Translations under genes and position numbers: made by a program
In this document: piece by piece, positions 50,506-59,824 of the stretch
Numbering within the stretch: position 1 is the stretch's first letter
How the letters are laid out: each line of letters opens with the position of its first letter
The notes under the pieces: generated by a model
Database searches by the model: none
Seen by the model: the letters and a program-made list of their open reading frames with translations, nothing else
What the model was told of the DNA's origin: nothing
NCBI GenBank assembly: GCA_027021365.1
Contig: JALUUM010000045.1
Span: 1-64,000 of the forward strand
Reading direction: 5' to 3'
Source: Spirochaetales bacterium
GTDB taxonomy: Bacteria; Spirochaetota; Spirochaetia; SZUA-6
Length of the DNA: 64,000 nt

Positions 50506-51921
50506 TTAAAAAAAACTTTTAAGTCTCTTTATCCTTTCCATATCGAGAGTTATATGCAGGTTCTTCTCTTTTGTCGGAATTACGAGGCCGGTTTTCCCGT
50601 CTTTCATGCGTCTCAAGTATTTTACTCGTGTGTAGTACACATCACCTTCACCGGAATTTTTCCTTTTGCTGTAGTAGAGCGCGAGATTGGAAGCATCGAG
50701 CATCGTATCGAGCGGAAGGCTTTTTCCCGGTTTCGACCTGACGAATACATATGAACCGGGGTAATCCCTTGCGTGAAACCAGAAGTCATTACCATGGGCA
50801 TAACGTCGTAACAATTCGTCATTCTCCTTTGCATTTCTGCCTACCCGTATGGTAAAACCCTTGGAAACAAAGGAGAGCCCCCTCTCCGTGGTTTCCTGTT
50901 TTCTTACCGATTTCCGTTCAAATTCTCTTCTTATCTCTCTCAAAGTGGAAATATCCGTGTTGTTCTTGGTGACAATTGCCCTCTTCTTTCCCAATTCATT
51001 AAGGTTTCCACGGATATTGCTTATTTCATTTTCAAGGCGCTTTAATCCGGCCTTGAATTTTCTGTATTTCTTGTAGTATTTTTCCGCATTCTCCGAGGGA
51101 TTCAACTTTTCATCGAGTTGAATGGTTACGGGCCTGTTCTCGTTAAAAAAGTCCTCAGTCTCTATCCAGCTTTCCCCCTTTTTTATCCTGTGAAGTGTGG
51201 CCATTATCAGATCACCGAGTTCTTTGTATCTTTCAAAGTTTTCATAATCCTTCTTTTTACTTTCCAGTTCTTCCAGTGTGGAAAGCAGCCTGTTTTCCCT
51301 GGTGTTGATAAGTTGAATGATGGAGCTGACAAGTTTTTCCCTTTCTGACTTTTCTTTGAGCTCCCGGTAGTAGCTTTCAACCCTTTCATTAAAGCTTCCC
51401 TCGCCGGGTAATTCCCTGACGTTGTACCTGTCTGATTTTCCTTCAACTTCAGGCAATGGCTGTTTTTCGGGGTTGTAGTAGCCCCCTGAGATTTCTCCTC
51501 TTTTCGGCCTCCTGTAATGGGCATCGAGAATGTTCCCTTCCTCGTCTGTGGCGATAATGTTTGCCGCACCTCCCCATAGTCTTATCCACAGAATTGTCGT
51601 TTCGTTGTACCGTCTTACCACAAGCTTTACTATTCTTTCACTGTCAACCTGGTAAACCGTGGAAATACGGCCGTTTTTTACATGTGCCCTGAGGAAAAGA
51701 ACGAATCGTGGCGGCTTTTGTGGGTTCCTCGGTTTTTTTGAAATGGTGTGAATCCTCGTTACACCGGTCTCCAGTGAAATGAGGATCCTGAAATTTTTTC
51801 CCCTGTTGTAAAGTTCAAGCACCAGCTCATGATGGGATGGCTGATATATGTTTCTTATCAGTGAACCCTCGAATGGAATCTCTGATAAAATCTCGTTGAT
51901 TTCCTTCCAGTTGAGTGACAA
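50506..51921 (-). CDS. rqcH: RqcH/NFACT-family ribosome quality control protein, short form
   Basis: RqcH binds stalled 50S-peptidyl-tRNA complexes and adds C-terminal alanine tails. The N-terminal NFACT-N domain is at about 1-150, a coiled coil at about 180-345 (KSEREKLVSSIIQLINTREN and onward), and NFACT-R at about 360-460 (RYAHGNDFWFHARDYPGSYV). At 471 aa it is about 100 shorter than Bacillus RqcH. The helix-hairpin-helix domain between NFACT-N and the coiled coil seems absent, and the DR pair needed for tailing reads ER here (VDSERIV). Activity is therefore uncertain. Confidence 0.86.
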   Translation of the reverse strand: MSLNWKEINEILSEIPFEGSLIRNIYQPSHHELVLELYNRGKNFRILISLETGVTRIHTISKKPRNPQKPPRFVLFLRAHVKNGRISTVYQVDSERIVKLVVRRYNETTILWIRLWGGAANIIATDEEGNILDAHYRRPKRGEISGGYYNPEKQPLPEVEGKSDRYNVRELPGEGSFNERVESYYRELKEKSEREKLVSSIIQLINTRENRLLSTLEELESKKKDYENFERYKELGDLIMATLHRIKKGESWIETEDFFNENRPVTIQLDEKLNPSENAEKYYKKYRKFKAGLKRLENEISNIRGNLNELGKKRAIVTKNNTDISTLREIRREFERKSVRKQETTERGLSFVSKGFTIRVGRNAKENDELLRRYAHGNDFWFHARDYPGSYVFVRSKPGKSLPLDTMLDASNLALYYSKRKNSGEGDVYYTRVKYLRRMKDGKTGLVIPTKEKNLHITLDMERIKRLKSFF

Positions 51922-51931
51922 TGCTCTTCCC

Positions 51932-52501
51932 TTATTCTTCTATTTCCCCCGCAGCTTCCAGGGCACTTAAGAAAATGTCATAGTCACCTGGCGAGTAGAA
52001 TATAAAGTATATCTTTTTCAAGGAGCCTTCCTTTGACTTTGTAAGAAAATCCTTTACCGCCCGGTAAGCAACGAGGGCAGCTTTTTCTTTGGGATATCCG
52101 TATATTCCCGTAGAAATTGCCGGAAAAGCTATTGTTTCTATCCCGAGTTTTGTCGCCTCTTCTAAGCTCCTCCTGTAACAACTTGCAAGTTTTGATTCCT
52201 CATTGCTTTTACCGCCATGCCAGACCGGTCCGACAGTATGTATTACGTATTTTGCCTTTAACATGCCGCCTGTAGTTGCAACTGCATCTCCGGTGGGAAG
52301 ACCATCGGGATATTTTCCCTTTCTTATTTTCCTGCATTCCTCCAGTATTGCCGCCCCTCCTCTTCTGTGGATTGCCCCATCCACTCCACCTCCGCCCATC
52401 AGGCTGGAATTTGCGGCATTTACAATGGCATCCGTGTCCATTTCTGTTATGTCGCCTGTTTTTATGATAAGTTTCCCATCTAACAGTGTCTTTTCTCTCA
52501 T
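51932..52501 (-). CDS. Macro-domain protein (O-acetyl-ADP-ribose deacetylase type)
   Basis: A 189-aa MacroD-like protein that would hydrolyse O-acetyl-ADP-ribose or ADP-ribose esters on proteins. Motifs are [43 protein letters not shown] and [13 protein letters not shown], which line the ADP-ribose pocket in the family, with a catalytic-type asparagine and aspartate present. It lies ten bases upstream of rqcH on the same strand, so the two may be cotranscribed. Confidence 0.94.
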   Translation of the reverse strand: MREKTLLDGKLIIKTGDITEMDTDAIVNAANSSLMGGGGVDGAIHRRGGAAILEECRKIRKGKYPDGLPTGDAVATTGGMLKAKYVIHTVGPVWHGGKSNEESKLASCYRRSLEEATKLGIETIAFPAISTGIYGYPKEKAALVAYRAVKDFLTKSKEGSLKKIYFIFYSPGDYDIFLSALEAAGEIEE

Positions 52502-52601
52502 ATTTTCACCTCCACCTTACCACAGTTACTATTTTCTGTGTCATCATCAATAATGAGATATAATATAAATATAACATATATGAGGAGCATCGGTAAGAAA
52601 G

Positions 52602-53723
52602 ATGATCGTAAGAAAGGTTTCAGTAACGTTGATTTTGATTTTCCTGATGGTTTTTCCCTTGTTATCTTCTATTGCCGATGAAAATGCCGAAGAAAGCTTA
52701 AGGATACTTGCATTCAAAATGCTTGACAGTACAAATGGTTGGGCATTCATGGAAAATAGCGGGGAACCCGGAATATACAGGACGACAGACGGAGGTAAAA
52801 ACTGGTATTATGTATCCCCTATTCAAAAAGGAAGCGAAAGGTACCGTACCCTCTCCTCAAGAGATTATCGTACATTCTTTCTCGATAAGAGCAATGCCTG
52901 GGTTGCCATTGCGAATTATAAGGGAGAATCCGAGTTTCCCAAGGGAGCTCCGATTGTTTACCATACGACCGACGGCGGAAGTAAATGGCAGGTATCGGAT
53001 GCTCTTCCCCAACAGGATCTGGCAGATTACTATTTTCCGATCTTCCTTCAATTCGTGAATGAACGGGTAGGGTGGCTGCTTGTAGATACAGGAGCTGCAG
53101 CGGGTCACCAGTATGTTACACTCTACAGAACCTTGAACGGTGGGGCAACCTGGAAGATAATGTTTCCCTCGGGCGGTTCAACTGCCCAGATGAATGTAAA
53201 CGGAAAGAGCGGAATGTTTTTTATCGATGAAGAAACAGGATGGGTAACAATTGGTGTCAGCCCCTATGACGTGCCTATTGTGGATGTAACGGAAAACGGC
53301 GGTGTGGATTGGAAGGGTATTGTTCTGTCCCGCTCCAAGGTAAACTGCTTTGCTTACTCACCCTTTGTCTTTTCACACAACAGGGGTTTTGTTCTTGTCG
53401 AGTGCAAAGAGGGTGAGAAGAACTCGTTGTACTGGACATCCGATGGGGGAAGAAGTTGGAAACACTACAATATCCCGGGAAGCATAGTGTATTTTGCAGA
53501 TGAAGATATCGGATGGTCGTGGAATGAATACTTCTATTTTACCGTAAACGGAGGAAAAAGCTGGCGGCGGCTGGGGAAACTTGATTCGGTAAAGAGTATT
53601 CAATTCAGTGGAAAATCTGAGGGCTGGGCAGTGACCGGTGGGAGGAAGAGAGATTCACTTTTCAGGACGAGTAATGGCGGTAAAAGCTGGATCAAGGTCG
53701 GAATCAACCTCCGCGAAAATTGA
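52602..53723 (+). CDS. Exported Ycf48-like beta-propeller (BNR-type repeats)
   Basis: A 373-aa exported protein with signal peptide (VTLILIFLMVFPLLSSIA). Seven repeats share the pattern T-x-x-G-G-x-x-W: TTDGGKNWYYVS, TTDGGSKWQVS, TLNGGATWKIM, TENGGVDWKGI, TSDGGRSWKHY, TVNGGKSWRRL and TSNGGKSWIKV, most followed by a GW motif. This fits a seven-bladed propeller of the Ycf48/photosystem II assembly-factor-like family, found widely in non-photosynthetic bacteria. The function is unknown. The gene overlaps the end of the convergent hybrid kinase gene by 20 bases. Confidence 0.86.
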   Translation: MIVRKVSVTLILIFLMVFPLLSSIADENAEESLRILAFKMLDSTNGWAFMENSGEPGIYRTTDGGKNWYYVSPIQKGSERYRTLSSRDYRTFFLDKSNAWVAIANYKGESEFPKGAPIVYHTTDGGSKWQVSDALPQQDLADYYFPIFLQFVNERVGWLLVDTGAAAGHQYVTLYRTLNGGATWKIMFPSGGSTAQMNVNGKSGMFFIDEETGWVTIGVSPYDVPIVDVTENGGVDWKGIVLSRSKVNCFAYSPFVFSHNRGFVLVECKEGEKNSLYWTSDGGRSWKHYNIPGSIVYFADEDIGWSWNEYFYFTVNGGKSWRRLGKLDSVKSIQFSGKSEGWAVTGGRKRDSLFRTSNGGKSWIKVGINLREN

Positions 53724-56511
53724 ATATCTGGTTTATCTTGTCGATTAGTTCTTCCGGTGAAAATGGTTTTTGCAAGAAAGCTATGCCAGAATCAAGTATG
53801 TGCTGGTGTGAGATTGAGTTTTCGGTATAACCTGAAATATACAATACCCTGAGATCTTTTTCTTTCTCTTTATCCTTTTTCGCACGAAACTCAGAGTGGA
53901 TCTTTTTAAGCAATTCAGCCAGTTTAGGGCCATTTAATGAGCCTGGCATTATGACATCGGTAATCAGAAGGTCGAATGTACCCTTACCTTCCTCAAAGAT
54001 TCTTACGGCTTCATCTGTGCTTCCCGTCTCTGCAACGGTATAGCCGGCATTTTTCAGAATTCTGGAGGTAACATTTCTTACATAATCTTCGTCTTCTACC
54101 AGCAGGATCTTGATTTTTTCGACAAGTGACTTGCTGCTCCTGGAATCTTCATCTTTCTTTGTAGAGGCGATAGATTCCACTGCGGGAAGGTATATCTTGA
54201 AAGTTGTTCCTCTTCCCGGTTCACTGTACACAAATATGTCGCCGCCTGTCTGTTTGGTTATGCCGTAAACCATTGAAAGGCCAAGACCCGTTCCTTTTCC
54301 CATTCCCTTGGTGGTAAAAAATGGTTCGAATATATGTTTGATTGTCTCTGAATCCATTCCAATTCCACTGTCACTTACCGCTAGCATTACATAGTCTCCT
54401 GGCTTGAAATCGACATGCTTCTCCGTGTATTCCTTTCCCAGGTGAACTCTCCTTGTCTCGATGGTGAGTTTTCCTCCTTCGGGCATTGCATCTTTTGCAT
54501 TGACCACAAGGTTCATGATTATCTGGTTGAGTTGATTCTGGTCTGACTTTACAAGGCAGGGGGCCTTGTCCGTTATCACCTTGAGATCTATGTTTTCCAT
54601 TATCAGTCTTCTCAACATTCCTTCGAGTCCCTTTACCACTGTGTTGAGGTCCAGGGTTTCCACGGTAAGCATCTGTTTCCTTCCGAATGCCAGAAGCTGA
54701 CTGGTCAGGGAGGCTGCCCGTTTTGCTGCATTCTTTATTTCATGCAGTTCGGAGACCAGATTCTTGTCCGTTACATCGTTCAAAAGCAGATCAGTGTAAC
54801 CAATTATTGCGGTAAGTATATTGTTGAAATCATGTGCAATTCCGCCTGCCAGGGTTCCTATTGCTTCCATTTTTTGAGCCTGAACCAGTTGATTCTGAAG
54901 TTCCTTCCGCATTTCAAGTTCTCGGCCAAGTTCTTCGAATAGGTTTGCATTCTCCAGTGCAACGGAAACCTGGTCTGCAAGGGTCTGAAGAAACTCGGTA
55001 TCCTCGTCGGTATATGTGGTATTCCCGTAAGATTGAACTGAAATAACCCCCGTTATCCTCTCCTTTGACTTAAGCGGAACAGTGAGAATCGCATTGGGAG
55101 GCGTGTTGGTTCCGTGGTACTCTTTTTCAATCACCCTCTTCAAATATCGGGGAAAATCATTCACAGTAAGAGAAACCTTGTTGTTTATAACATACCTGGT
55201 GGAGGGGTATGCGTTCTTTAAGGATGTTTTAAAGGGTCCGATATCTCTGCCTCGATCCGTAAAAATCCTGTAATCTACCGTCTCGTTTTTTTGATCAAAC
55301 AGAGCTATATATGCAGAATCGAAGGAGAACAACTTTCTTATCATCTTGAAAGTCCTGTCCAATAGTTCATCCGTTTCAAGGGTGCTGCTCACTGCCCTGG
55401 CAAGCCTGTTTATTGCCGACAATCGTTCGGACTGCTTGGCCGCCTCCTCGTACAAGCGTGCATTGTGAAGGGCGACTGCTATCTGGTCTGCAACGATCGA
55501 TAGAATATGTACGTCTTCCTCTTTAAAGGCATTCTTTTCATTGCTCTGCACGTCGAGGACGGCAATTATCCTTCCCTTTATTCTTATTGGAAAGGCACAT
55601 TCAGAGCGCGTTTCAAGTTCCACTTTATGCTTGACGAAGTAAGGATTCTTCTCCGTGTCAGGAATCACTTTTACCTCTCCATCCCTTACGGCCCATCCTA
55701 TGATTCCCTCTATTGGGAAACGCCTCATTGCGAGTTTGGCTATTTCCTTGTCCGCATCTATTGGATTGGAAAAGGAATATGCCCTTAGTATAAGCGAGTC
55801 ATCCTCTACGAACCATATACTGTTGTTGTAGTAACCGAGTATCGAACTTATGGCAGAGACCGTAGTTTTAAGTACCTCGCTCGTATCGAGGGAGCTGCCA
55901 ATGGCCTTGCTTACATTGGCAACGAGTTCTAAGAAGTGAGCCTTTCTCTTTATCTGCCTGTTTCTGAACTCTTCGATTTTTCTGTTATGAAAAGAGGTTA
56001 TTATAACTATTGTGAAGCTTACGGAGTATAAAAAGAGTAATCTTTCGCAATTGACAGGCTGAGAAAATGTATCCAGCAGTACAATAGAGGTTGAAAGGAC
56101 CGAAAGGATATAAACGAAAGCTGCTATGATTATTTCCCTTGGAGCAAGGAACAGCCCGCTCATGAATACCCCCAGTATCGGTACAAGGAGACGAACTTCG
56201 GGATTCGAATAGGAATTTAAGAGAAGGAAAACAGATTGGGCAATGGGCCAGGTGAGAACAAATATCATTGCGGCGGGAAGGTATCTTCCTTTCCTGTTCA
56301 ATCCGTACGCGGTAAGGAACAGAAGAAAACCAAGAAATATATTGATAGTTGCCACGAATGACATTCTCTGTAACCTGTAAATCCATACCAGGGTAATTAA
56401 AAGTAACATGACAATGAGGAAGATAGAGAGGAGCCTCGATTTTTTCTTCAGTACTTCATCGGTAATAGAGGCATCCGGTTCTGTAAAAATCATTAATAAC
56501 TTTTTAAACAT
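53704..56511 (-). CDS. Membrane hybrid histidine kinase with two GAF domains
   Basis: A sensor of about 935 aa. Six hydrophobic segments occupy residues about 25-185, followed by two GAF domains (about 200-355 and 370-530). The HisKA domain holds the phosphorylated histidine in [19 protein letters not shown]. The ATPase has [23 protein letters not shown] and [13 protein letters not shown]-terminal receiver (about 800-930) has LLITDVIMP. The signal is unknown. I start it at the ATG at 56511 (MFKKLLMIF); the open frame extends to 56640, which would overlap the divergent MFS gene. No separate response regulator is adjacent. Confidence 0.9.
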   Translation of the reverse strand: MFKKLLMIFTEPDASITDEVLKKKSRLLSIFLIVMLLLITLVWIYRLQRMSFVATINIFLGFLLFLTAYGLNRKGRYLPAAMIFVLTWPIAQSVFLLLNSYSNPEVRLLVPILGVFMSGLFLAPREIIIAAFVYILSVLSTSIVLLDTFSQPVNCERLLFLYSVSFTIVIITSFHNRKIEEFRNRQIKRKAHFLELVANVSKAIGSSLDTSEVLKTTVSAISSILGYYNNSIWFVEDDSLILRAYSFSNPIDADKEIAKLAMRRFPIEGIIGWAVRDGEVKVIPDTEKNPYFVKHKVELETRSECAFPIRIKGRIIAVLDVQSNEKNAFKEEDVHILSIVADQIAVALHNARLYEEAAKQSERLSAINRLARAVSSTLETDELLDRTFKMIRKLFSFDSAYIALFDQKNETVDYRIFTDRGRDIGPFKTSLKNAYPSTRYVINNKVSLTVNDFPRYLKRVIEKEYHGTNTPPNAILTVPLKSKERITGVISVQSYGNTTYTDEDTEFLQTLADQVSVALENANLFEELGRELEMRKELQNQLVQAQKMEAIGTLAGGIAHDFNNILTAIIGYTDLLLNDVTDKNLVSELHEIKNAAKRAASLTSQLLAFGRKQMLTVETLDLNTVVKGLEGMLRRLIMENIDLKVITDKAPCLVKSDQNQLNQIIMNLVVNAKDAMPEGGKLTIETRRVHLGKEYTEKHVDFKPGDYVMLAVSDSGIGMDSETIKHIFEPFFTTKGMGKGTGLGLSMVYGITKQTGGDIFVYSEPGRGTTFKIYLPAVESIASTKKDEDSRSSKSLVEKIKILLVEDEDYVRNVTSRILKNAGYTVAETGSTDEAVRIFEEGKGTFDLLITDVIMPGSLNGPKLAELLKKIHSEFRAKKDKEKEKDLRVLYISGYTENSISHQHILDSGIAFLQKPFSPEELIDKINQIFNFRGG

Positions 56512-56591
56512 TTCGTATCGGTAGTATAAAGTATTACCGGATACAATAGTATAATGATATCTTGATAATGTAAATCTGTTGTATCGTTGCG

Positions 56592-56619
56592 TTGAAGCAG
56601 CTTCTGTAATATATATAAT
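56592..56619 (+). promoter_or_regulatory. Promoter of the MFS-ChrB genes, nearly leaderless
   Basis: TTGAAG (56592-56597), a 16-base spacer and TATAAT (56614-56619) are followed by nine bases and the ATG at 56629. A transcript would carry a leader of only one to three bases. Confidence 0.68.
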
Positions 56620-56628
56620 GTAGATGCA

Positions 56629-57915
56629 ATGAAATGGCATAGGGCACTTGCAGCTTTTCTTGGCCTTAAAAAGAATATGATAGTCCTCCTTTCAATGGTA
56701 ATACTCGTTGGCCTGGGAGAGAAAATGGCAGAGCGTTTTCTCCCCCTCTACCTGGTAGCGCTCGGTGGCGGTGCGATTTCCGTGGGCCTTCTTAATGGCA
56801 TGGACAACCTTTTGAGTGCCCTCTATTTATTTCCGGGGGGTTATGCAAGTGACAGGCTTGGTTACAAGAGGGCTTTGGTTCTGTTCAATCTTATAGCCAT
56901 GGTGGGCTATATCATTGTTATCATCTTTCCCTACTGGCAGGCCGTGATTATCGGGGTGATTTTCTTTCTTTCGTGGACTGCCATTTCACTCCCTGCAACG
57001 ATGGACATGATTTCCAGGGTTCTTCCGAAGAACAAGCGCACAATGGGTGTTTCCATGCACTCACTCGTTCGAAGGATACCCATGGCTCTGGGTCCAATAC
57101 TCGGTGGTTTGCTGATAGGTATCTTCGGGACAAAAACAGGGGTTCGTCTTGCCTTTGTCATTGCATTCATTCTTGGCGGTGTCTCACTCGTTATGCAACA
57201 GTTGATGATAGAAGAGGAGAAAAAGGGACAGGACAGTGAGAAAGTCAAAGCTGTAAGGGGATTCAAATTGATATCTCCCGCGCTTCGCAACCTCCTCGTA
57301 TCCGATATTCTTGTCCGTTTCTGTGAACAGATTCCCTACGCTTTCGTCGTTCTATGGTGTGTAAACATAAACGGAATAACTCCCCTCCAATTCGGAGTTC
57401 TTACTACCATCGAAATGGCCACGGCCATGGTTATCTACATACCTATTGCATACCTGGCAGATAAAAACACAAAGAAACCATTTGTTGTCATTACATTTGG
57501 TTTTTTCACTCTCTTTCCGCTTATCCTTCTTTTCTCACGTACCTTCTGGATCATGGTAATAGCATTCGTAGTACGCGGCATGAAGGAGTTCGGTGAACCC
57601 ACCCGGAAGGCACTTATTATGGATCTGGCGCCGGAGGGCCAGAAGGCAAGCACCTTCGGAATTTACTATCTTATCAGGGACATCATTGTATCCTTTGCAG
57701 CTTTTGGTGGTGCATTTCTATGGAGTGCCACCTCTTCTGCAAGGCTTTTCGGCTTGTTTGGATTCGGCCAGAGGCTTCTGCCGTGGATAGAATCCTTTGC
57801 ATCTCCCAAGGCCAATTTTCTTACAGCCTTCGGTTTTGGGCTTTTTGGTACGATCTACTTTGCTCTTTTCGGGAAAGATCTGAAATCCATGCCGGAAAAA
57901 GGCATAAGAAAATAA
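56629..57915 (+). CDS. MFS transporter
   Basis: A 428-aa membrane protein of the major facilitator superfamily with about 12 hydrophobic segments. The motif between helices 2 and 3 reads GGYASDRLGYKRALV, the usual G-x-x-x-D-R-x-G-x-x-R signature. A cytoplasmic loop around residues 190-215 separates the halves. The next gene, a ChrB-domain protein, starts 21 bases downstream, so the two are probably an operon; whether this transporter handles chromate or another oxyanion is an inference. Confidence 0.9.
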   Translation: MKWHRALAAFLGLKKNMIVLLSMVILVGLGEKMAERFLPLYLVALGGGAISVGLLNGMDNLLSALYLFPGGYASDRLGYKRALVLFNLIAMVGYIIVIIFPYWQAVIIGVIFFLSWTAISLPATMDMISRVLPKNKRTMGVSMHSLVRRIPMALGPILGGLLIGIFGTKTGVRLAFVIAFILGGVSLVMQQLMIEEEKKGQDSEKVKAVRGFKLISPALRNLLVSDILVRFCEQIPYAFVVLWCVNINGITPLQFGVLTTIEMATAMVIYIPIAYLADKNTKKPFVVITFGFFTLFPLILLFSRTFWIMVIAFVVRGMKEFGEPTRKALIMDLAPEGQKASTFGIYYLIRDIIVSFAAFGGAFLWSATSSARLFGLFGFGQRLLPWIESFASPKANFLTAFGFGLFGTIYFALFGKDLKSMPEKGIRK

Positions 57916-57936
57916 ACATGTTTCAAGGAGGAAAGT

Positions 57937-58368
57937 ATGAAGTGGGTAACCCGTTCGCATGTACATGTGGATAGAGTGGCATGTCCGTGGCTTATCAGGA
58001 GGTTTATCGATTCGGATGCGGAATTCATCTTCGTTCCGAAGAGCCGGGTGAAGAAGGTTGCAGAAGAGATGGGAGCTATCCCCTTCGATGCTCCCGATGT
58101 GGAATTGGGCCATCATGAGGGGAAGTGTTCCTTCGAAACGATAAAAGAGCACTATGGACTTACAGACAGGGCTCTTTCCCGTATGGCGGAAATAGTACAC
58201 AGTGCCGATGTCAAGGCGGACAGGAACGCAGACCCGATTGCTCCGGGGCTGGAGGCTATTGCCGTCGGATACAGCCTTCGTTTCCCGGACGACCAGGTGA
58301 ACCTGGAGCTACAATTCGAGCTTTACGATTCTTTGTATGCATGGTGCAGGCTGGAGACCGCAAAGTAG
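57937..58368 (+). CDS. ChrB C-terminal domain (chromate resistance) protein
   Basis: A 143-aa protein that covers only the C-terminal domain of ChrB. Characteristic motifs are KWVTRSHVHVDRVACPWLIR, FVPKSRVKKVAEE, DVELGHHEGKCSFE and LYDSLYAWC. ChrB proteins are linked to chromate resistance and to regulation of the ChrA transporter. Single-domain forms are common and poorly studied. A strong AAGGAGG precedes the start. No chrA gene is present; the only transporter beside it is the upstream MFS protein. Confidence 0.88.
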   Translation: MKWVTRSHVHVDRVACPWLIRRFIDSDAEFIFVPKSRVKKVAEEMGAIPFDAPDVELGHHEGKCSFETIKEHYGLTDRALSRMAEIVHSADVKADRNADPIAPGLEAIAVGYSLRFPDDQVNLELQFELYDSLYAWCRLETAK

Positions 58369-58372
58369 GAGG

Positions 58373-58401
58373 TTGATAAAAAGCTTCCATCGCTGTAGTA
58401 T
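58373..58401 (+). promoter_or_regulatory. Promoter of the GDPD gene with very short leader
   Basis: TTGATA (58373-58378), a 17-base spacer and TAGTAT (58396-58401) are followed by 11 bases and the ATG at 58413. The leader would be about four bases with no ribosome binding site. Confidence 0.55.
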
Positions 58402-58412
58402 TGTCTTCGTCT

Positions 58413-59414
58413 ATGAAAAAAATTATTTACCTTCCTCTATTAGTTTTTCTCGGGGTTCTTCTTTCTCCGCTACTTTCAGAATCTTCACAACTTGCAAGTT
58501 TTGACATCGAGGCTCACAGGGGGGGACGTGACAGGAGACCGGAGAACACGCTTGCAGCATTCAGGTATGCAATAGGACTCGGAGTAACGACACTGGAGTT
58601 GGATACGGCAGTGACAAGAGACAGGGTAGTTGTGGTGAGCCACAATCCCAAATTGAACTATGCAATTACCAGGGATGAAATGGGGAAATTCATAGACAGA
58701 TATAGGAACATCTTCATAAAGGATCTCACCTTTGAGGAATTGGAGAAATATGATGTCGGCCAGTTGAATCCTGCTTCCAGCTACTATTACAAGCACAGGG
58801 AGCAAAAGCCGGTCCCAGGGGAAAGAATACCTTCACTTGCAGAGGTTTTCGAGCTTACAGAGGAAATGCATGCGGATAATATCCGCTTCAACATAGAGAT
58901 AAAGACATATCCTCCCTTTCCCGGGTACACCATACCAAGGGACGAGTTCGTAAGGCTCGTCATCGATGTTATAGAGAAGTATGGTATGGAAGGGCGGGTA
59001 ATGATTCAATCTTTCGACTGGAACAGCCTTGCACTTGTCAGAAAATACGCTCCGAAGATTCCGCTTGGCTGCCTTATGGTAAGTTCATTTCACATTGGTG
59101 GTAAGCCCTATAACCTGCAGCCCGGTTTGCCGGGTCCTTCACCGTGGCTTGCAGGTCTCGATTACGATGACTACAGAGGCCATGTTTCCAGGCTGGTAAA
59201 AGCTTTCGGTGGAGATGTTATCTCACCCTACTACAGGGATATCAGGAAGGACGATGTTGCAGAGGCCCATTCGCTCGGTTTGAAGATGGTTGTATGGACA
59301 GTGGACAGCAGGGAAGCCATGATAAGGCTGATATCCTGGGGAGTTGATGGTATAATTACCGATAAACCGGATTTGCTTCTCGAGGTAGTGAACTGGTACA
59401 GGAAAAAGAAATGA
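58413..59414 (+). CDS. Exported glycerophosphodiester phosphodiesterase
   Basis: An enzyme of about 333 aa that splits glycerophosphodiesters into glycerol 3-phosphate and an alcohol. The signal peptide is MKKIIYLPLLVFLGVLLSPL, so it acts outside the cytoplasm. The catalytic pattern is complete: IEAHRGG, RPENTLAAFRYA, TLELDTAVTRD and VVSHNP, with FNIEIKTYPP later. I start it at the ATG at 58413; the frame extends to a TTG at 58401 without a ribosome binding site. It overlaps the next gene by four bases. Confidence 0.92.
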   Translation: MKKIIYLPLLVFLGVLLSPLLSESSQLASFDIEAHRGGRDRRPENTLAAFRYAIGLGVTTLELDTAVTRDRVVVVSHNPKLNYAITRDEMGKFIDRYRNIFIKDLTFEELEKYDVGQLNPASSYYYKHREQKPVPGERIPSLAEVFELTEEMHADNIRFNIEIKTYPPFPGYTIPRDEFVRLVIDVIEKYGMEGRVMIQSFDWNSLALVRKYAPKIPLGCLMVSSFHIGGKPYNLQPGLPGPSPWLAGLDYDDYRGHVSRLVKAFGGDVISPYYRDIRKDDVAEAHSLGLKMVVWTVDSREAMIRLISWGVDGIITDKPDLLLEVVNWYRKKK

Positions 59415-59755
59415 AGGTAGATGGGATTTCCTTTGGAGAATTGATAATCGACGGAAAGCTTTACACCGAGGATATCGTTATCAGAGAGGGGAAGATAGAA
59501 CCCCGTAAAAAATCGGTATCCCGCATGATGAAGGCGAGGTATGGTCATACCCCTCTTACCGTACATGAGAATATCCCCTGGGACTGCGGCACACTTGTCA
59601 TAGGAACGGGTATTTACGGAAGCCTTCCCGTAACGGACGAGGTATTCGAAAAGGCGAAAGAGCTTGGAGTTAATCTTATAATAGAAAAAACGAAAGAAGC
59701 CCTGAAACATCTCGATGAAGCTGATACCAACTTCGTATTGCATCTGACCTGTTGA
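59411..59755 (+). CDS. Mth938/AAMDC-domain protein
   Basis: A 114-aa protein of the Mth938 family. It begins VDGISFGELIIDGKLYTEDI and contains LVIGTGIYGSLPVTDEV and FVLHLTC, as expected. The fold is known from structural genomics, but the bacterial function is not established. The start lies in the stop codon of the phosphodiesterase gene, so translation is probably coupled. It is followed by a convergent ABC transporter. Confidence 0.87.
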   Translation: MKVDGISFGELIIDGKLYTEDIVIREGKIEPRKKSVSRMMKARYGHTPLTVHENIPWDCGTLVIGTGIYGSLPVTDEVFEKAKELGVNLIIEKTKEALKHLDEADTNFVLHLTC

Positions 59756-59824
59756 TTTCATCTCAAACAAGTTCAGTTCCTTTAAATTTATACAATTATT
59801 TGATATGATGTAGCCTGAACCGTT

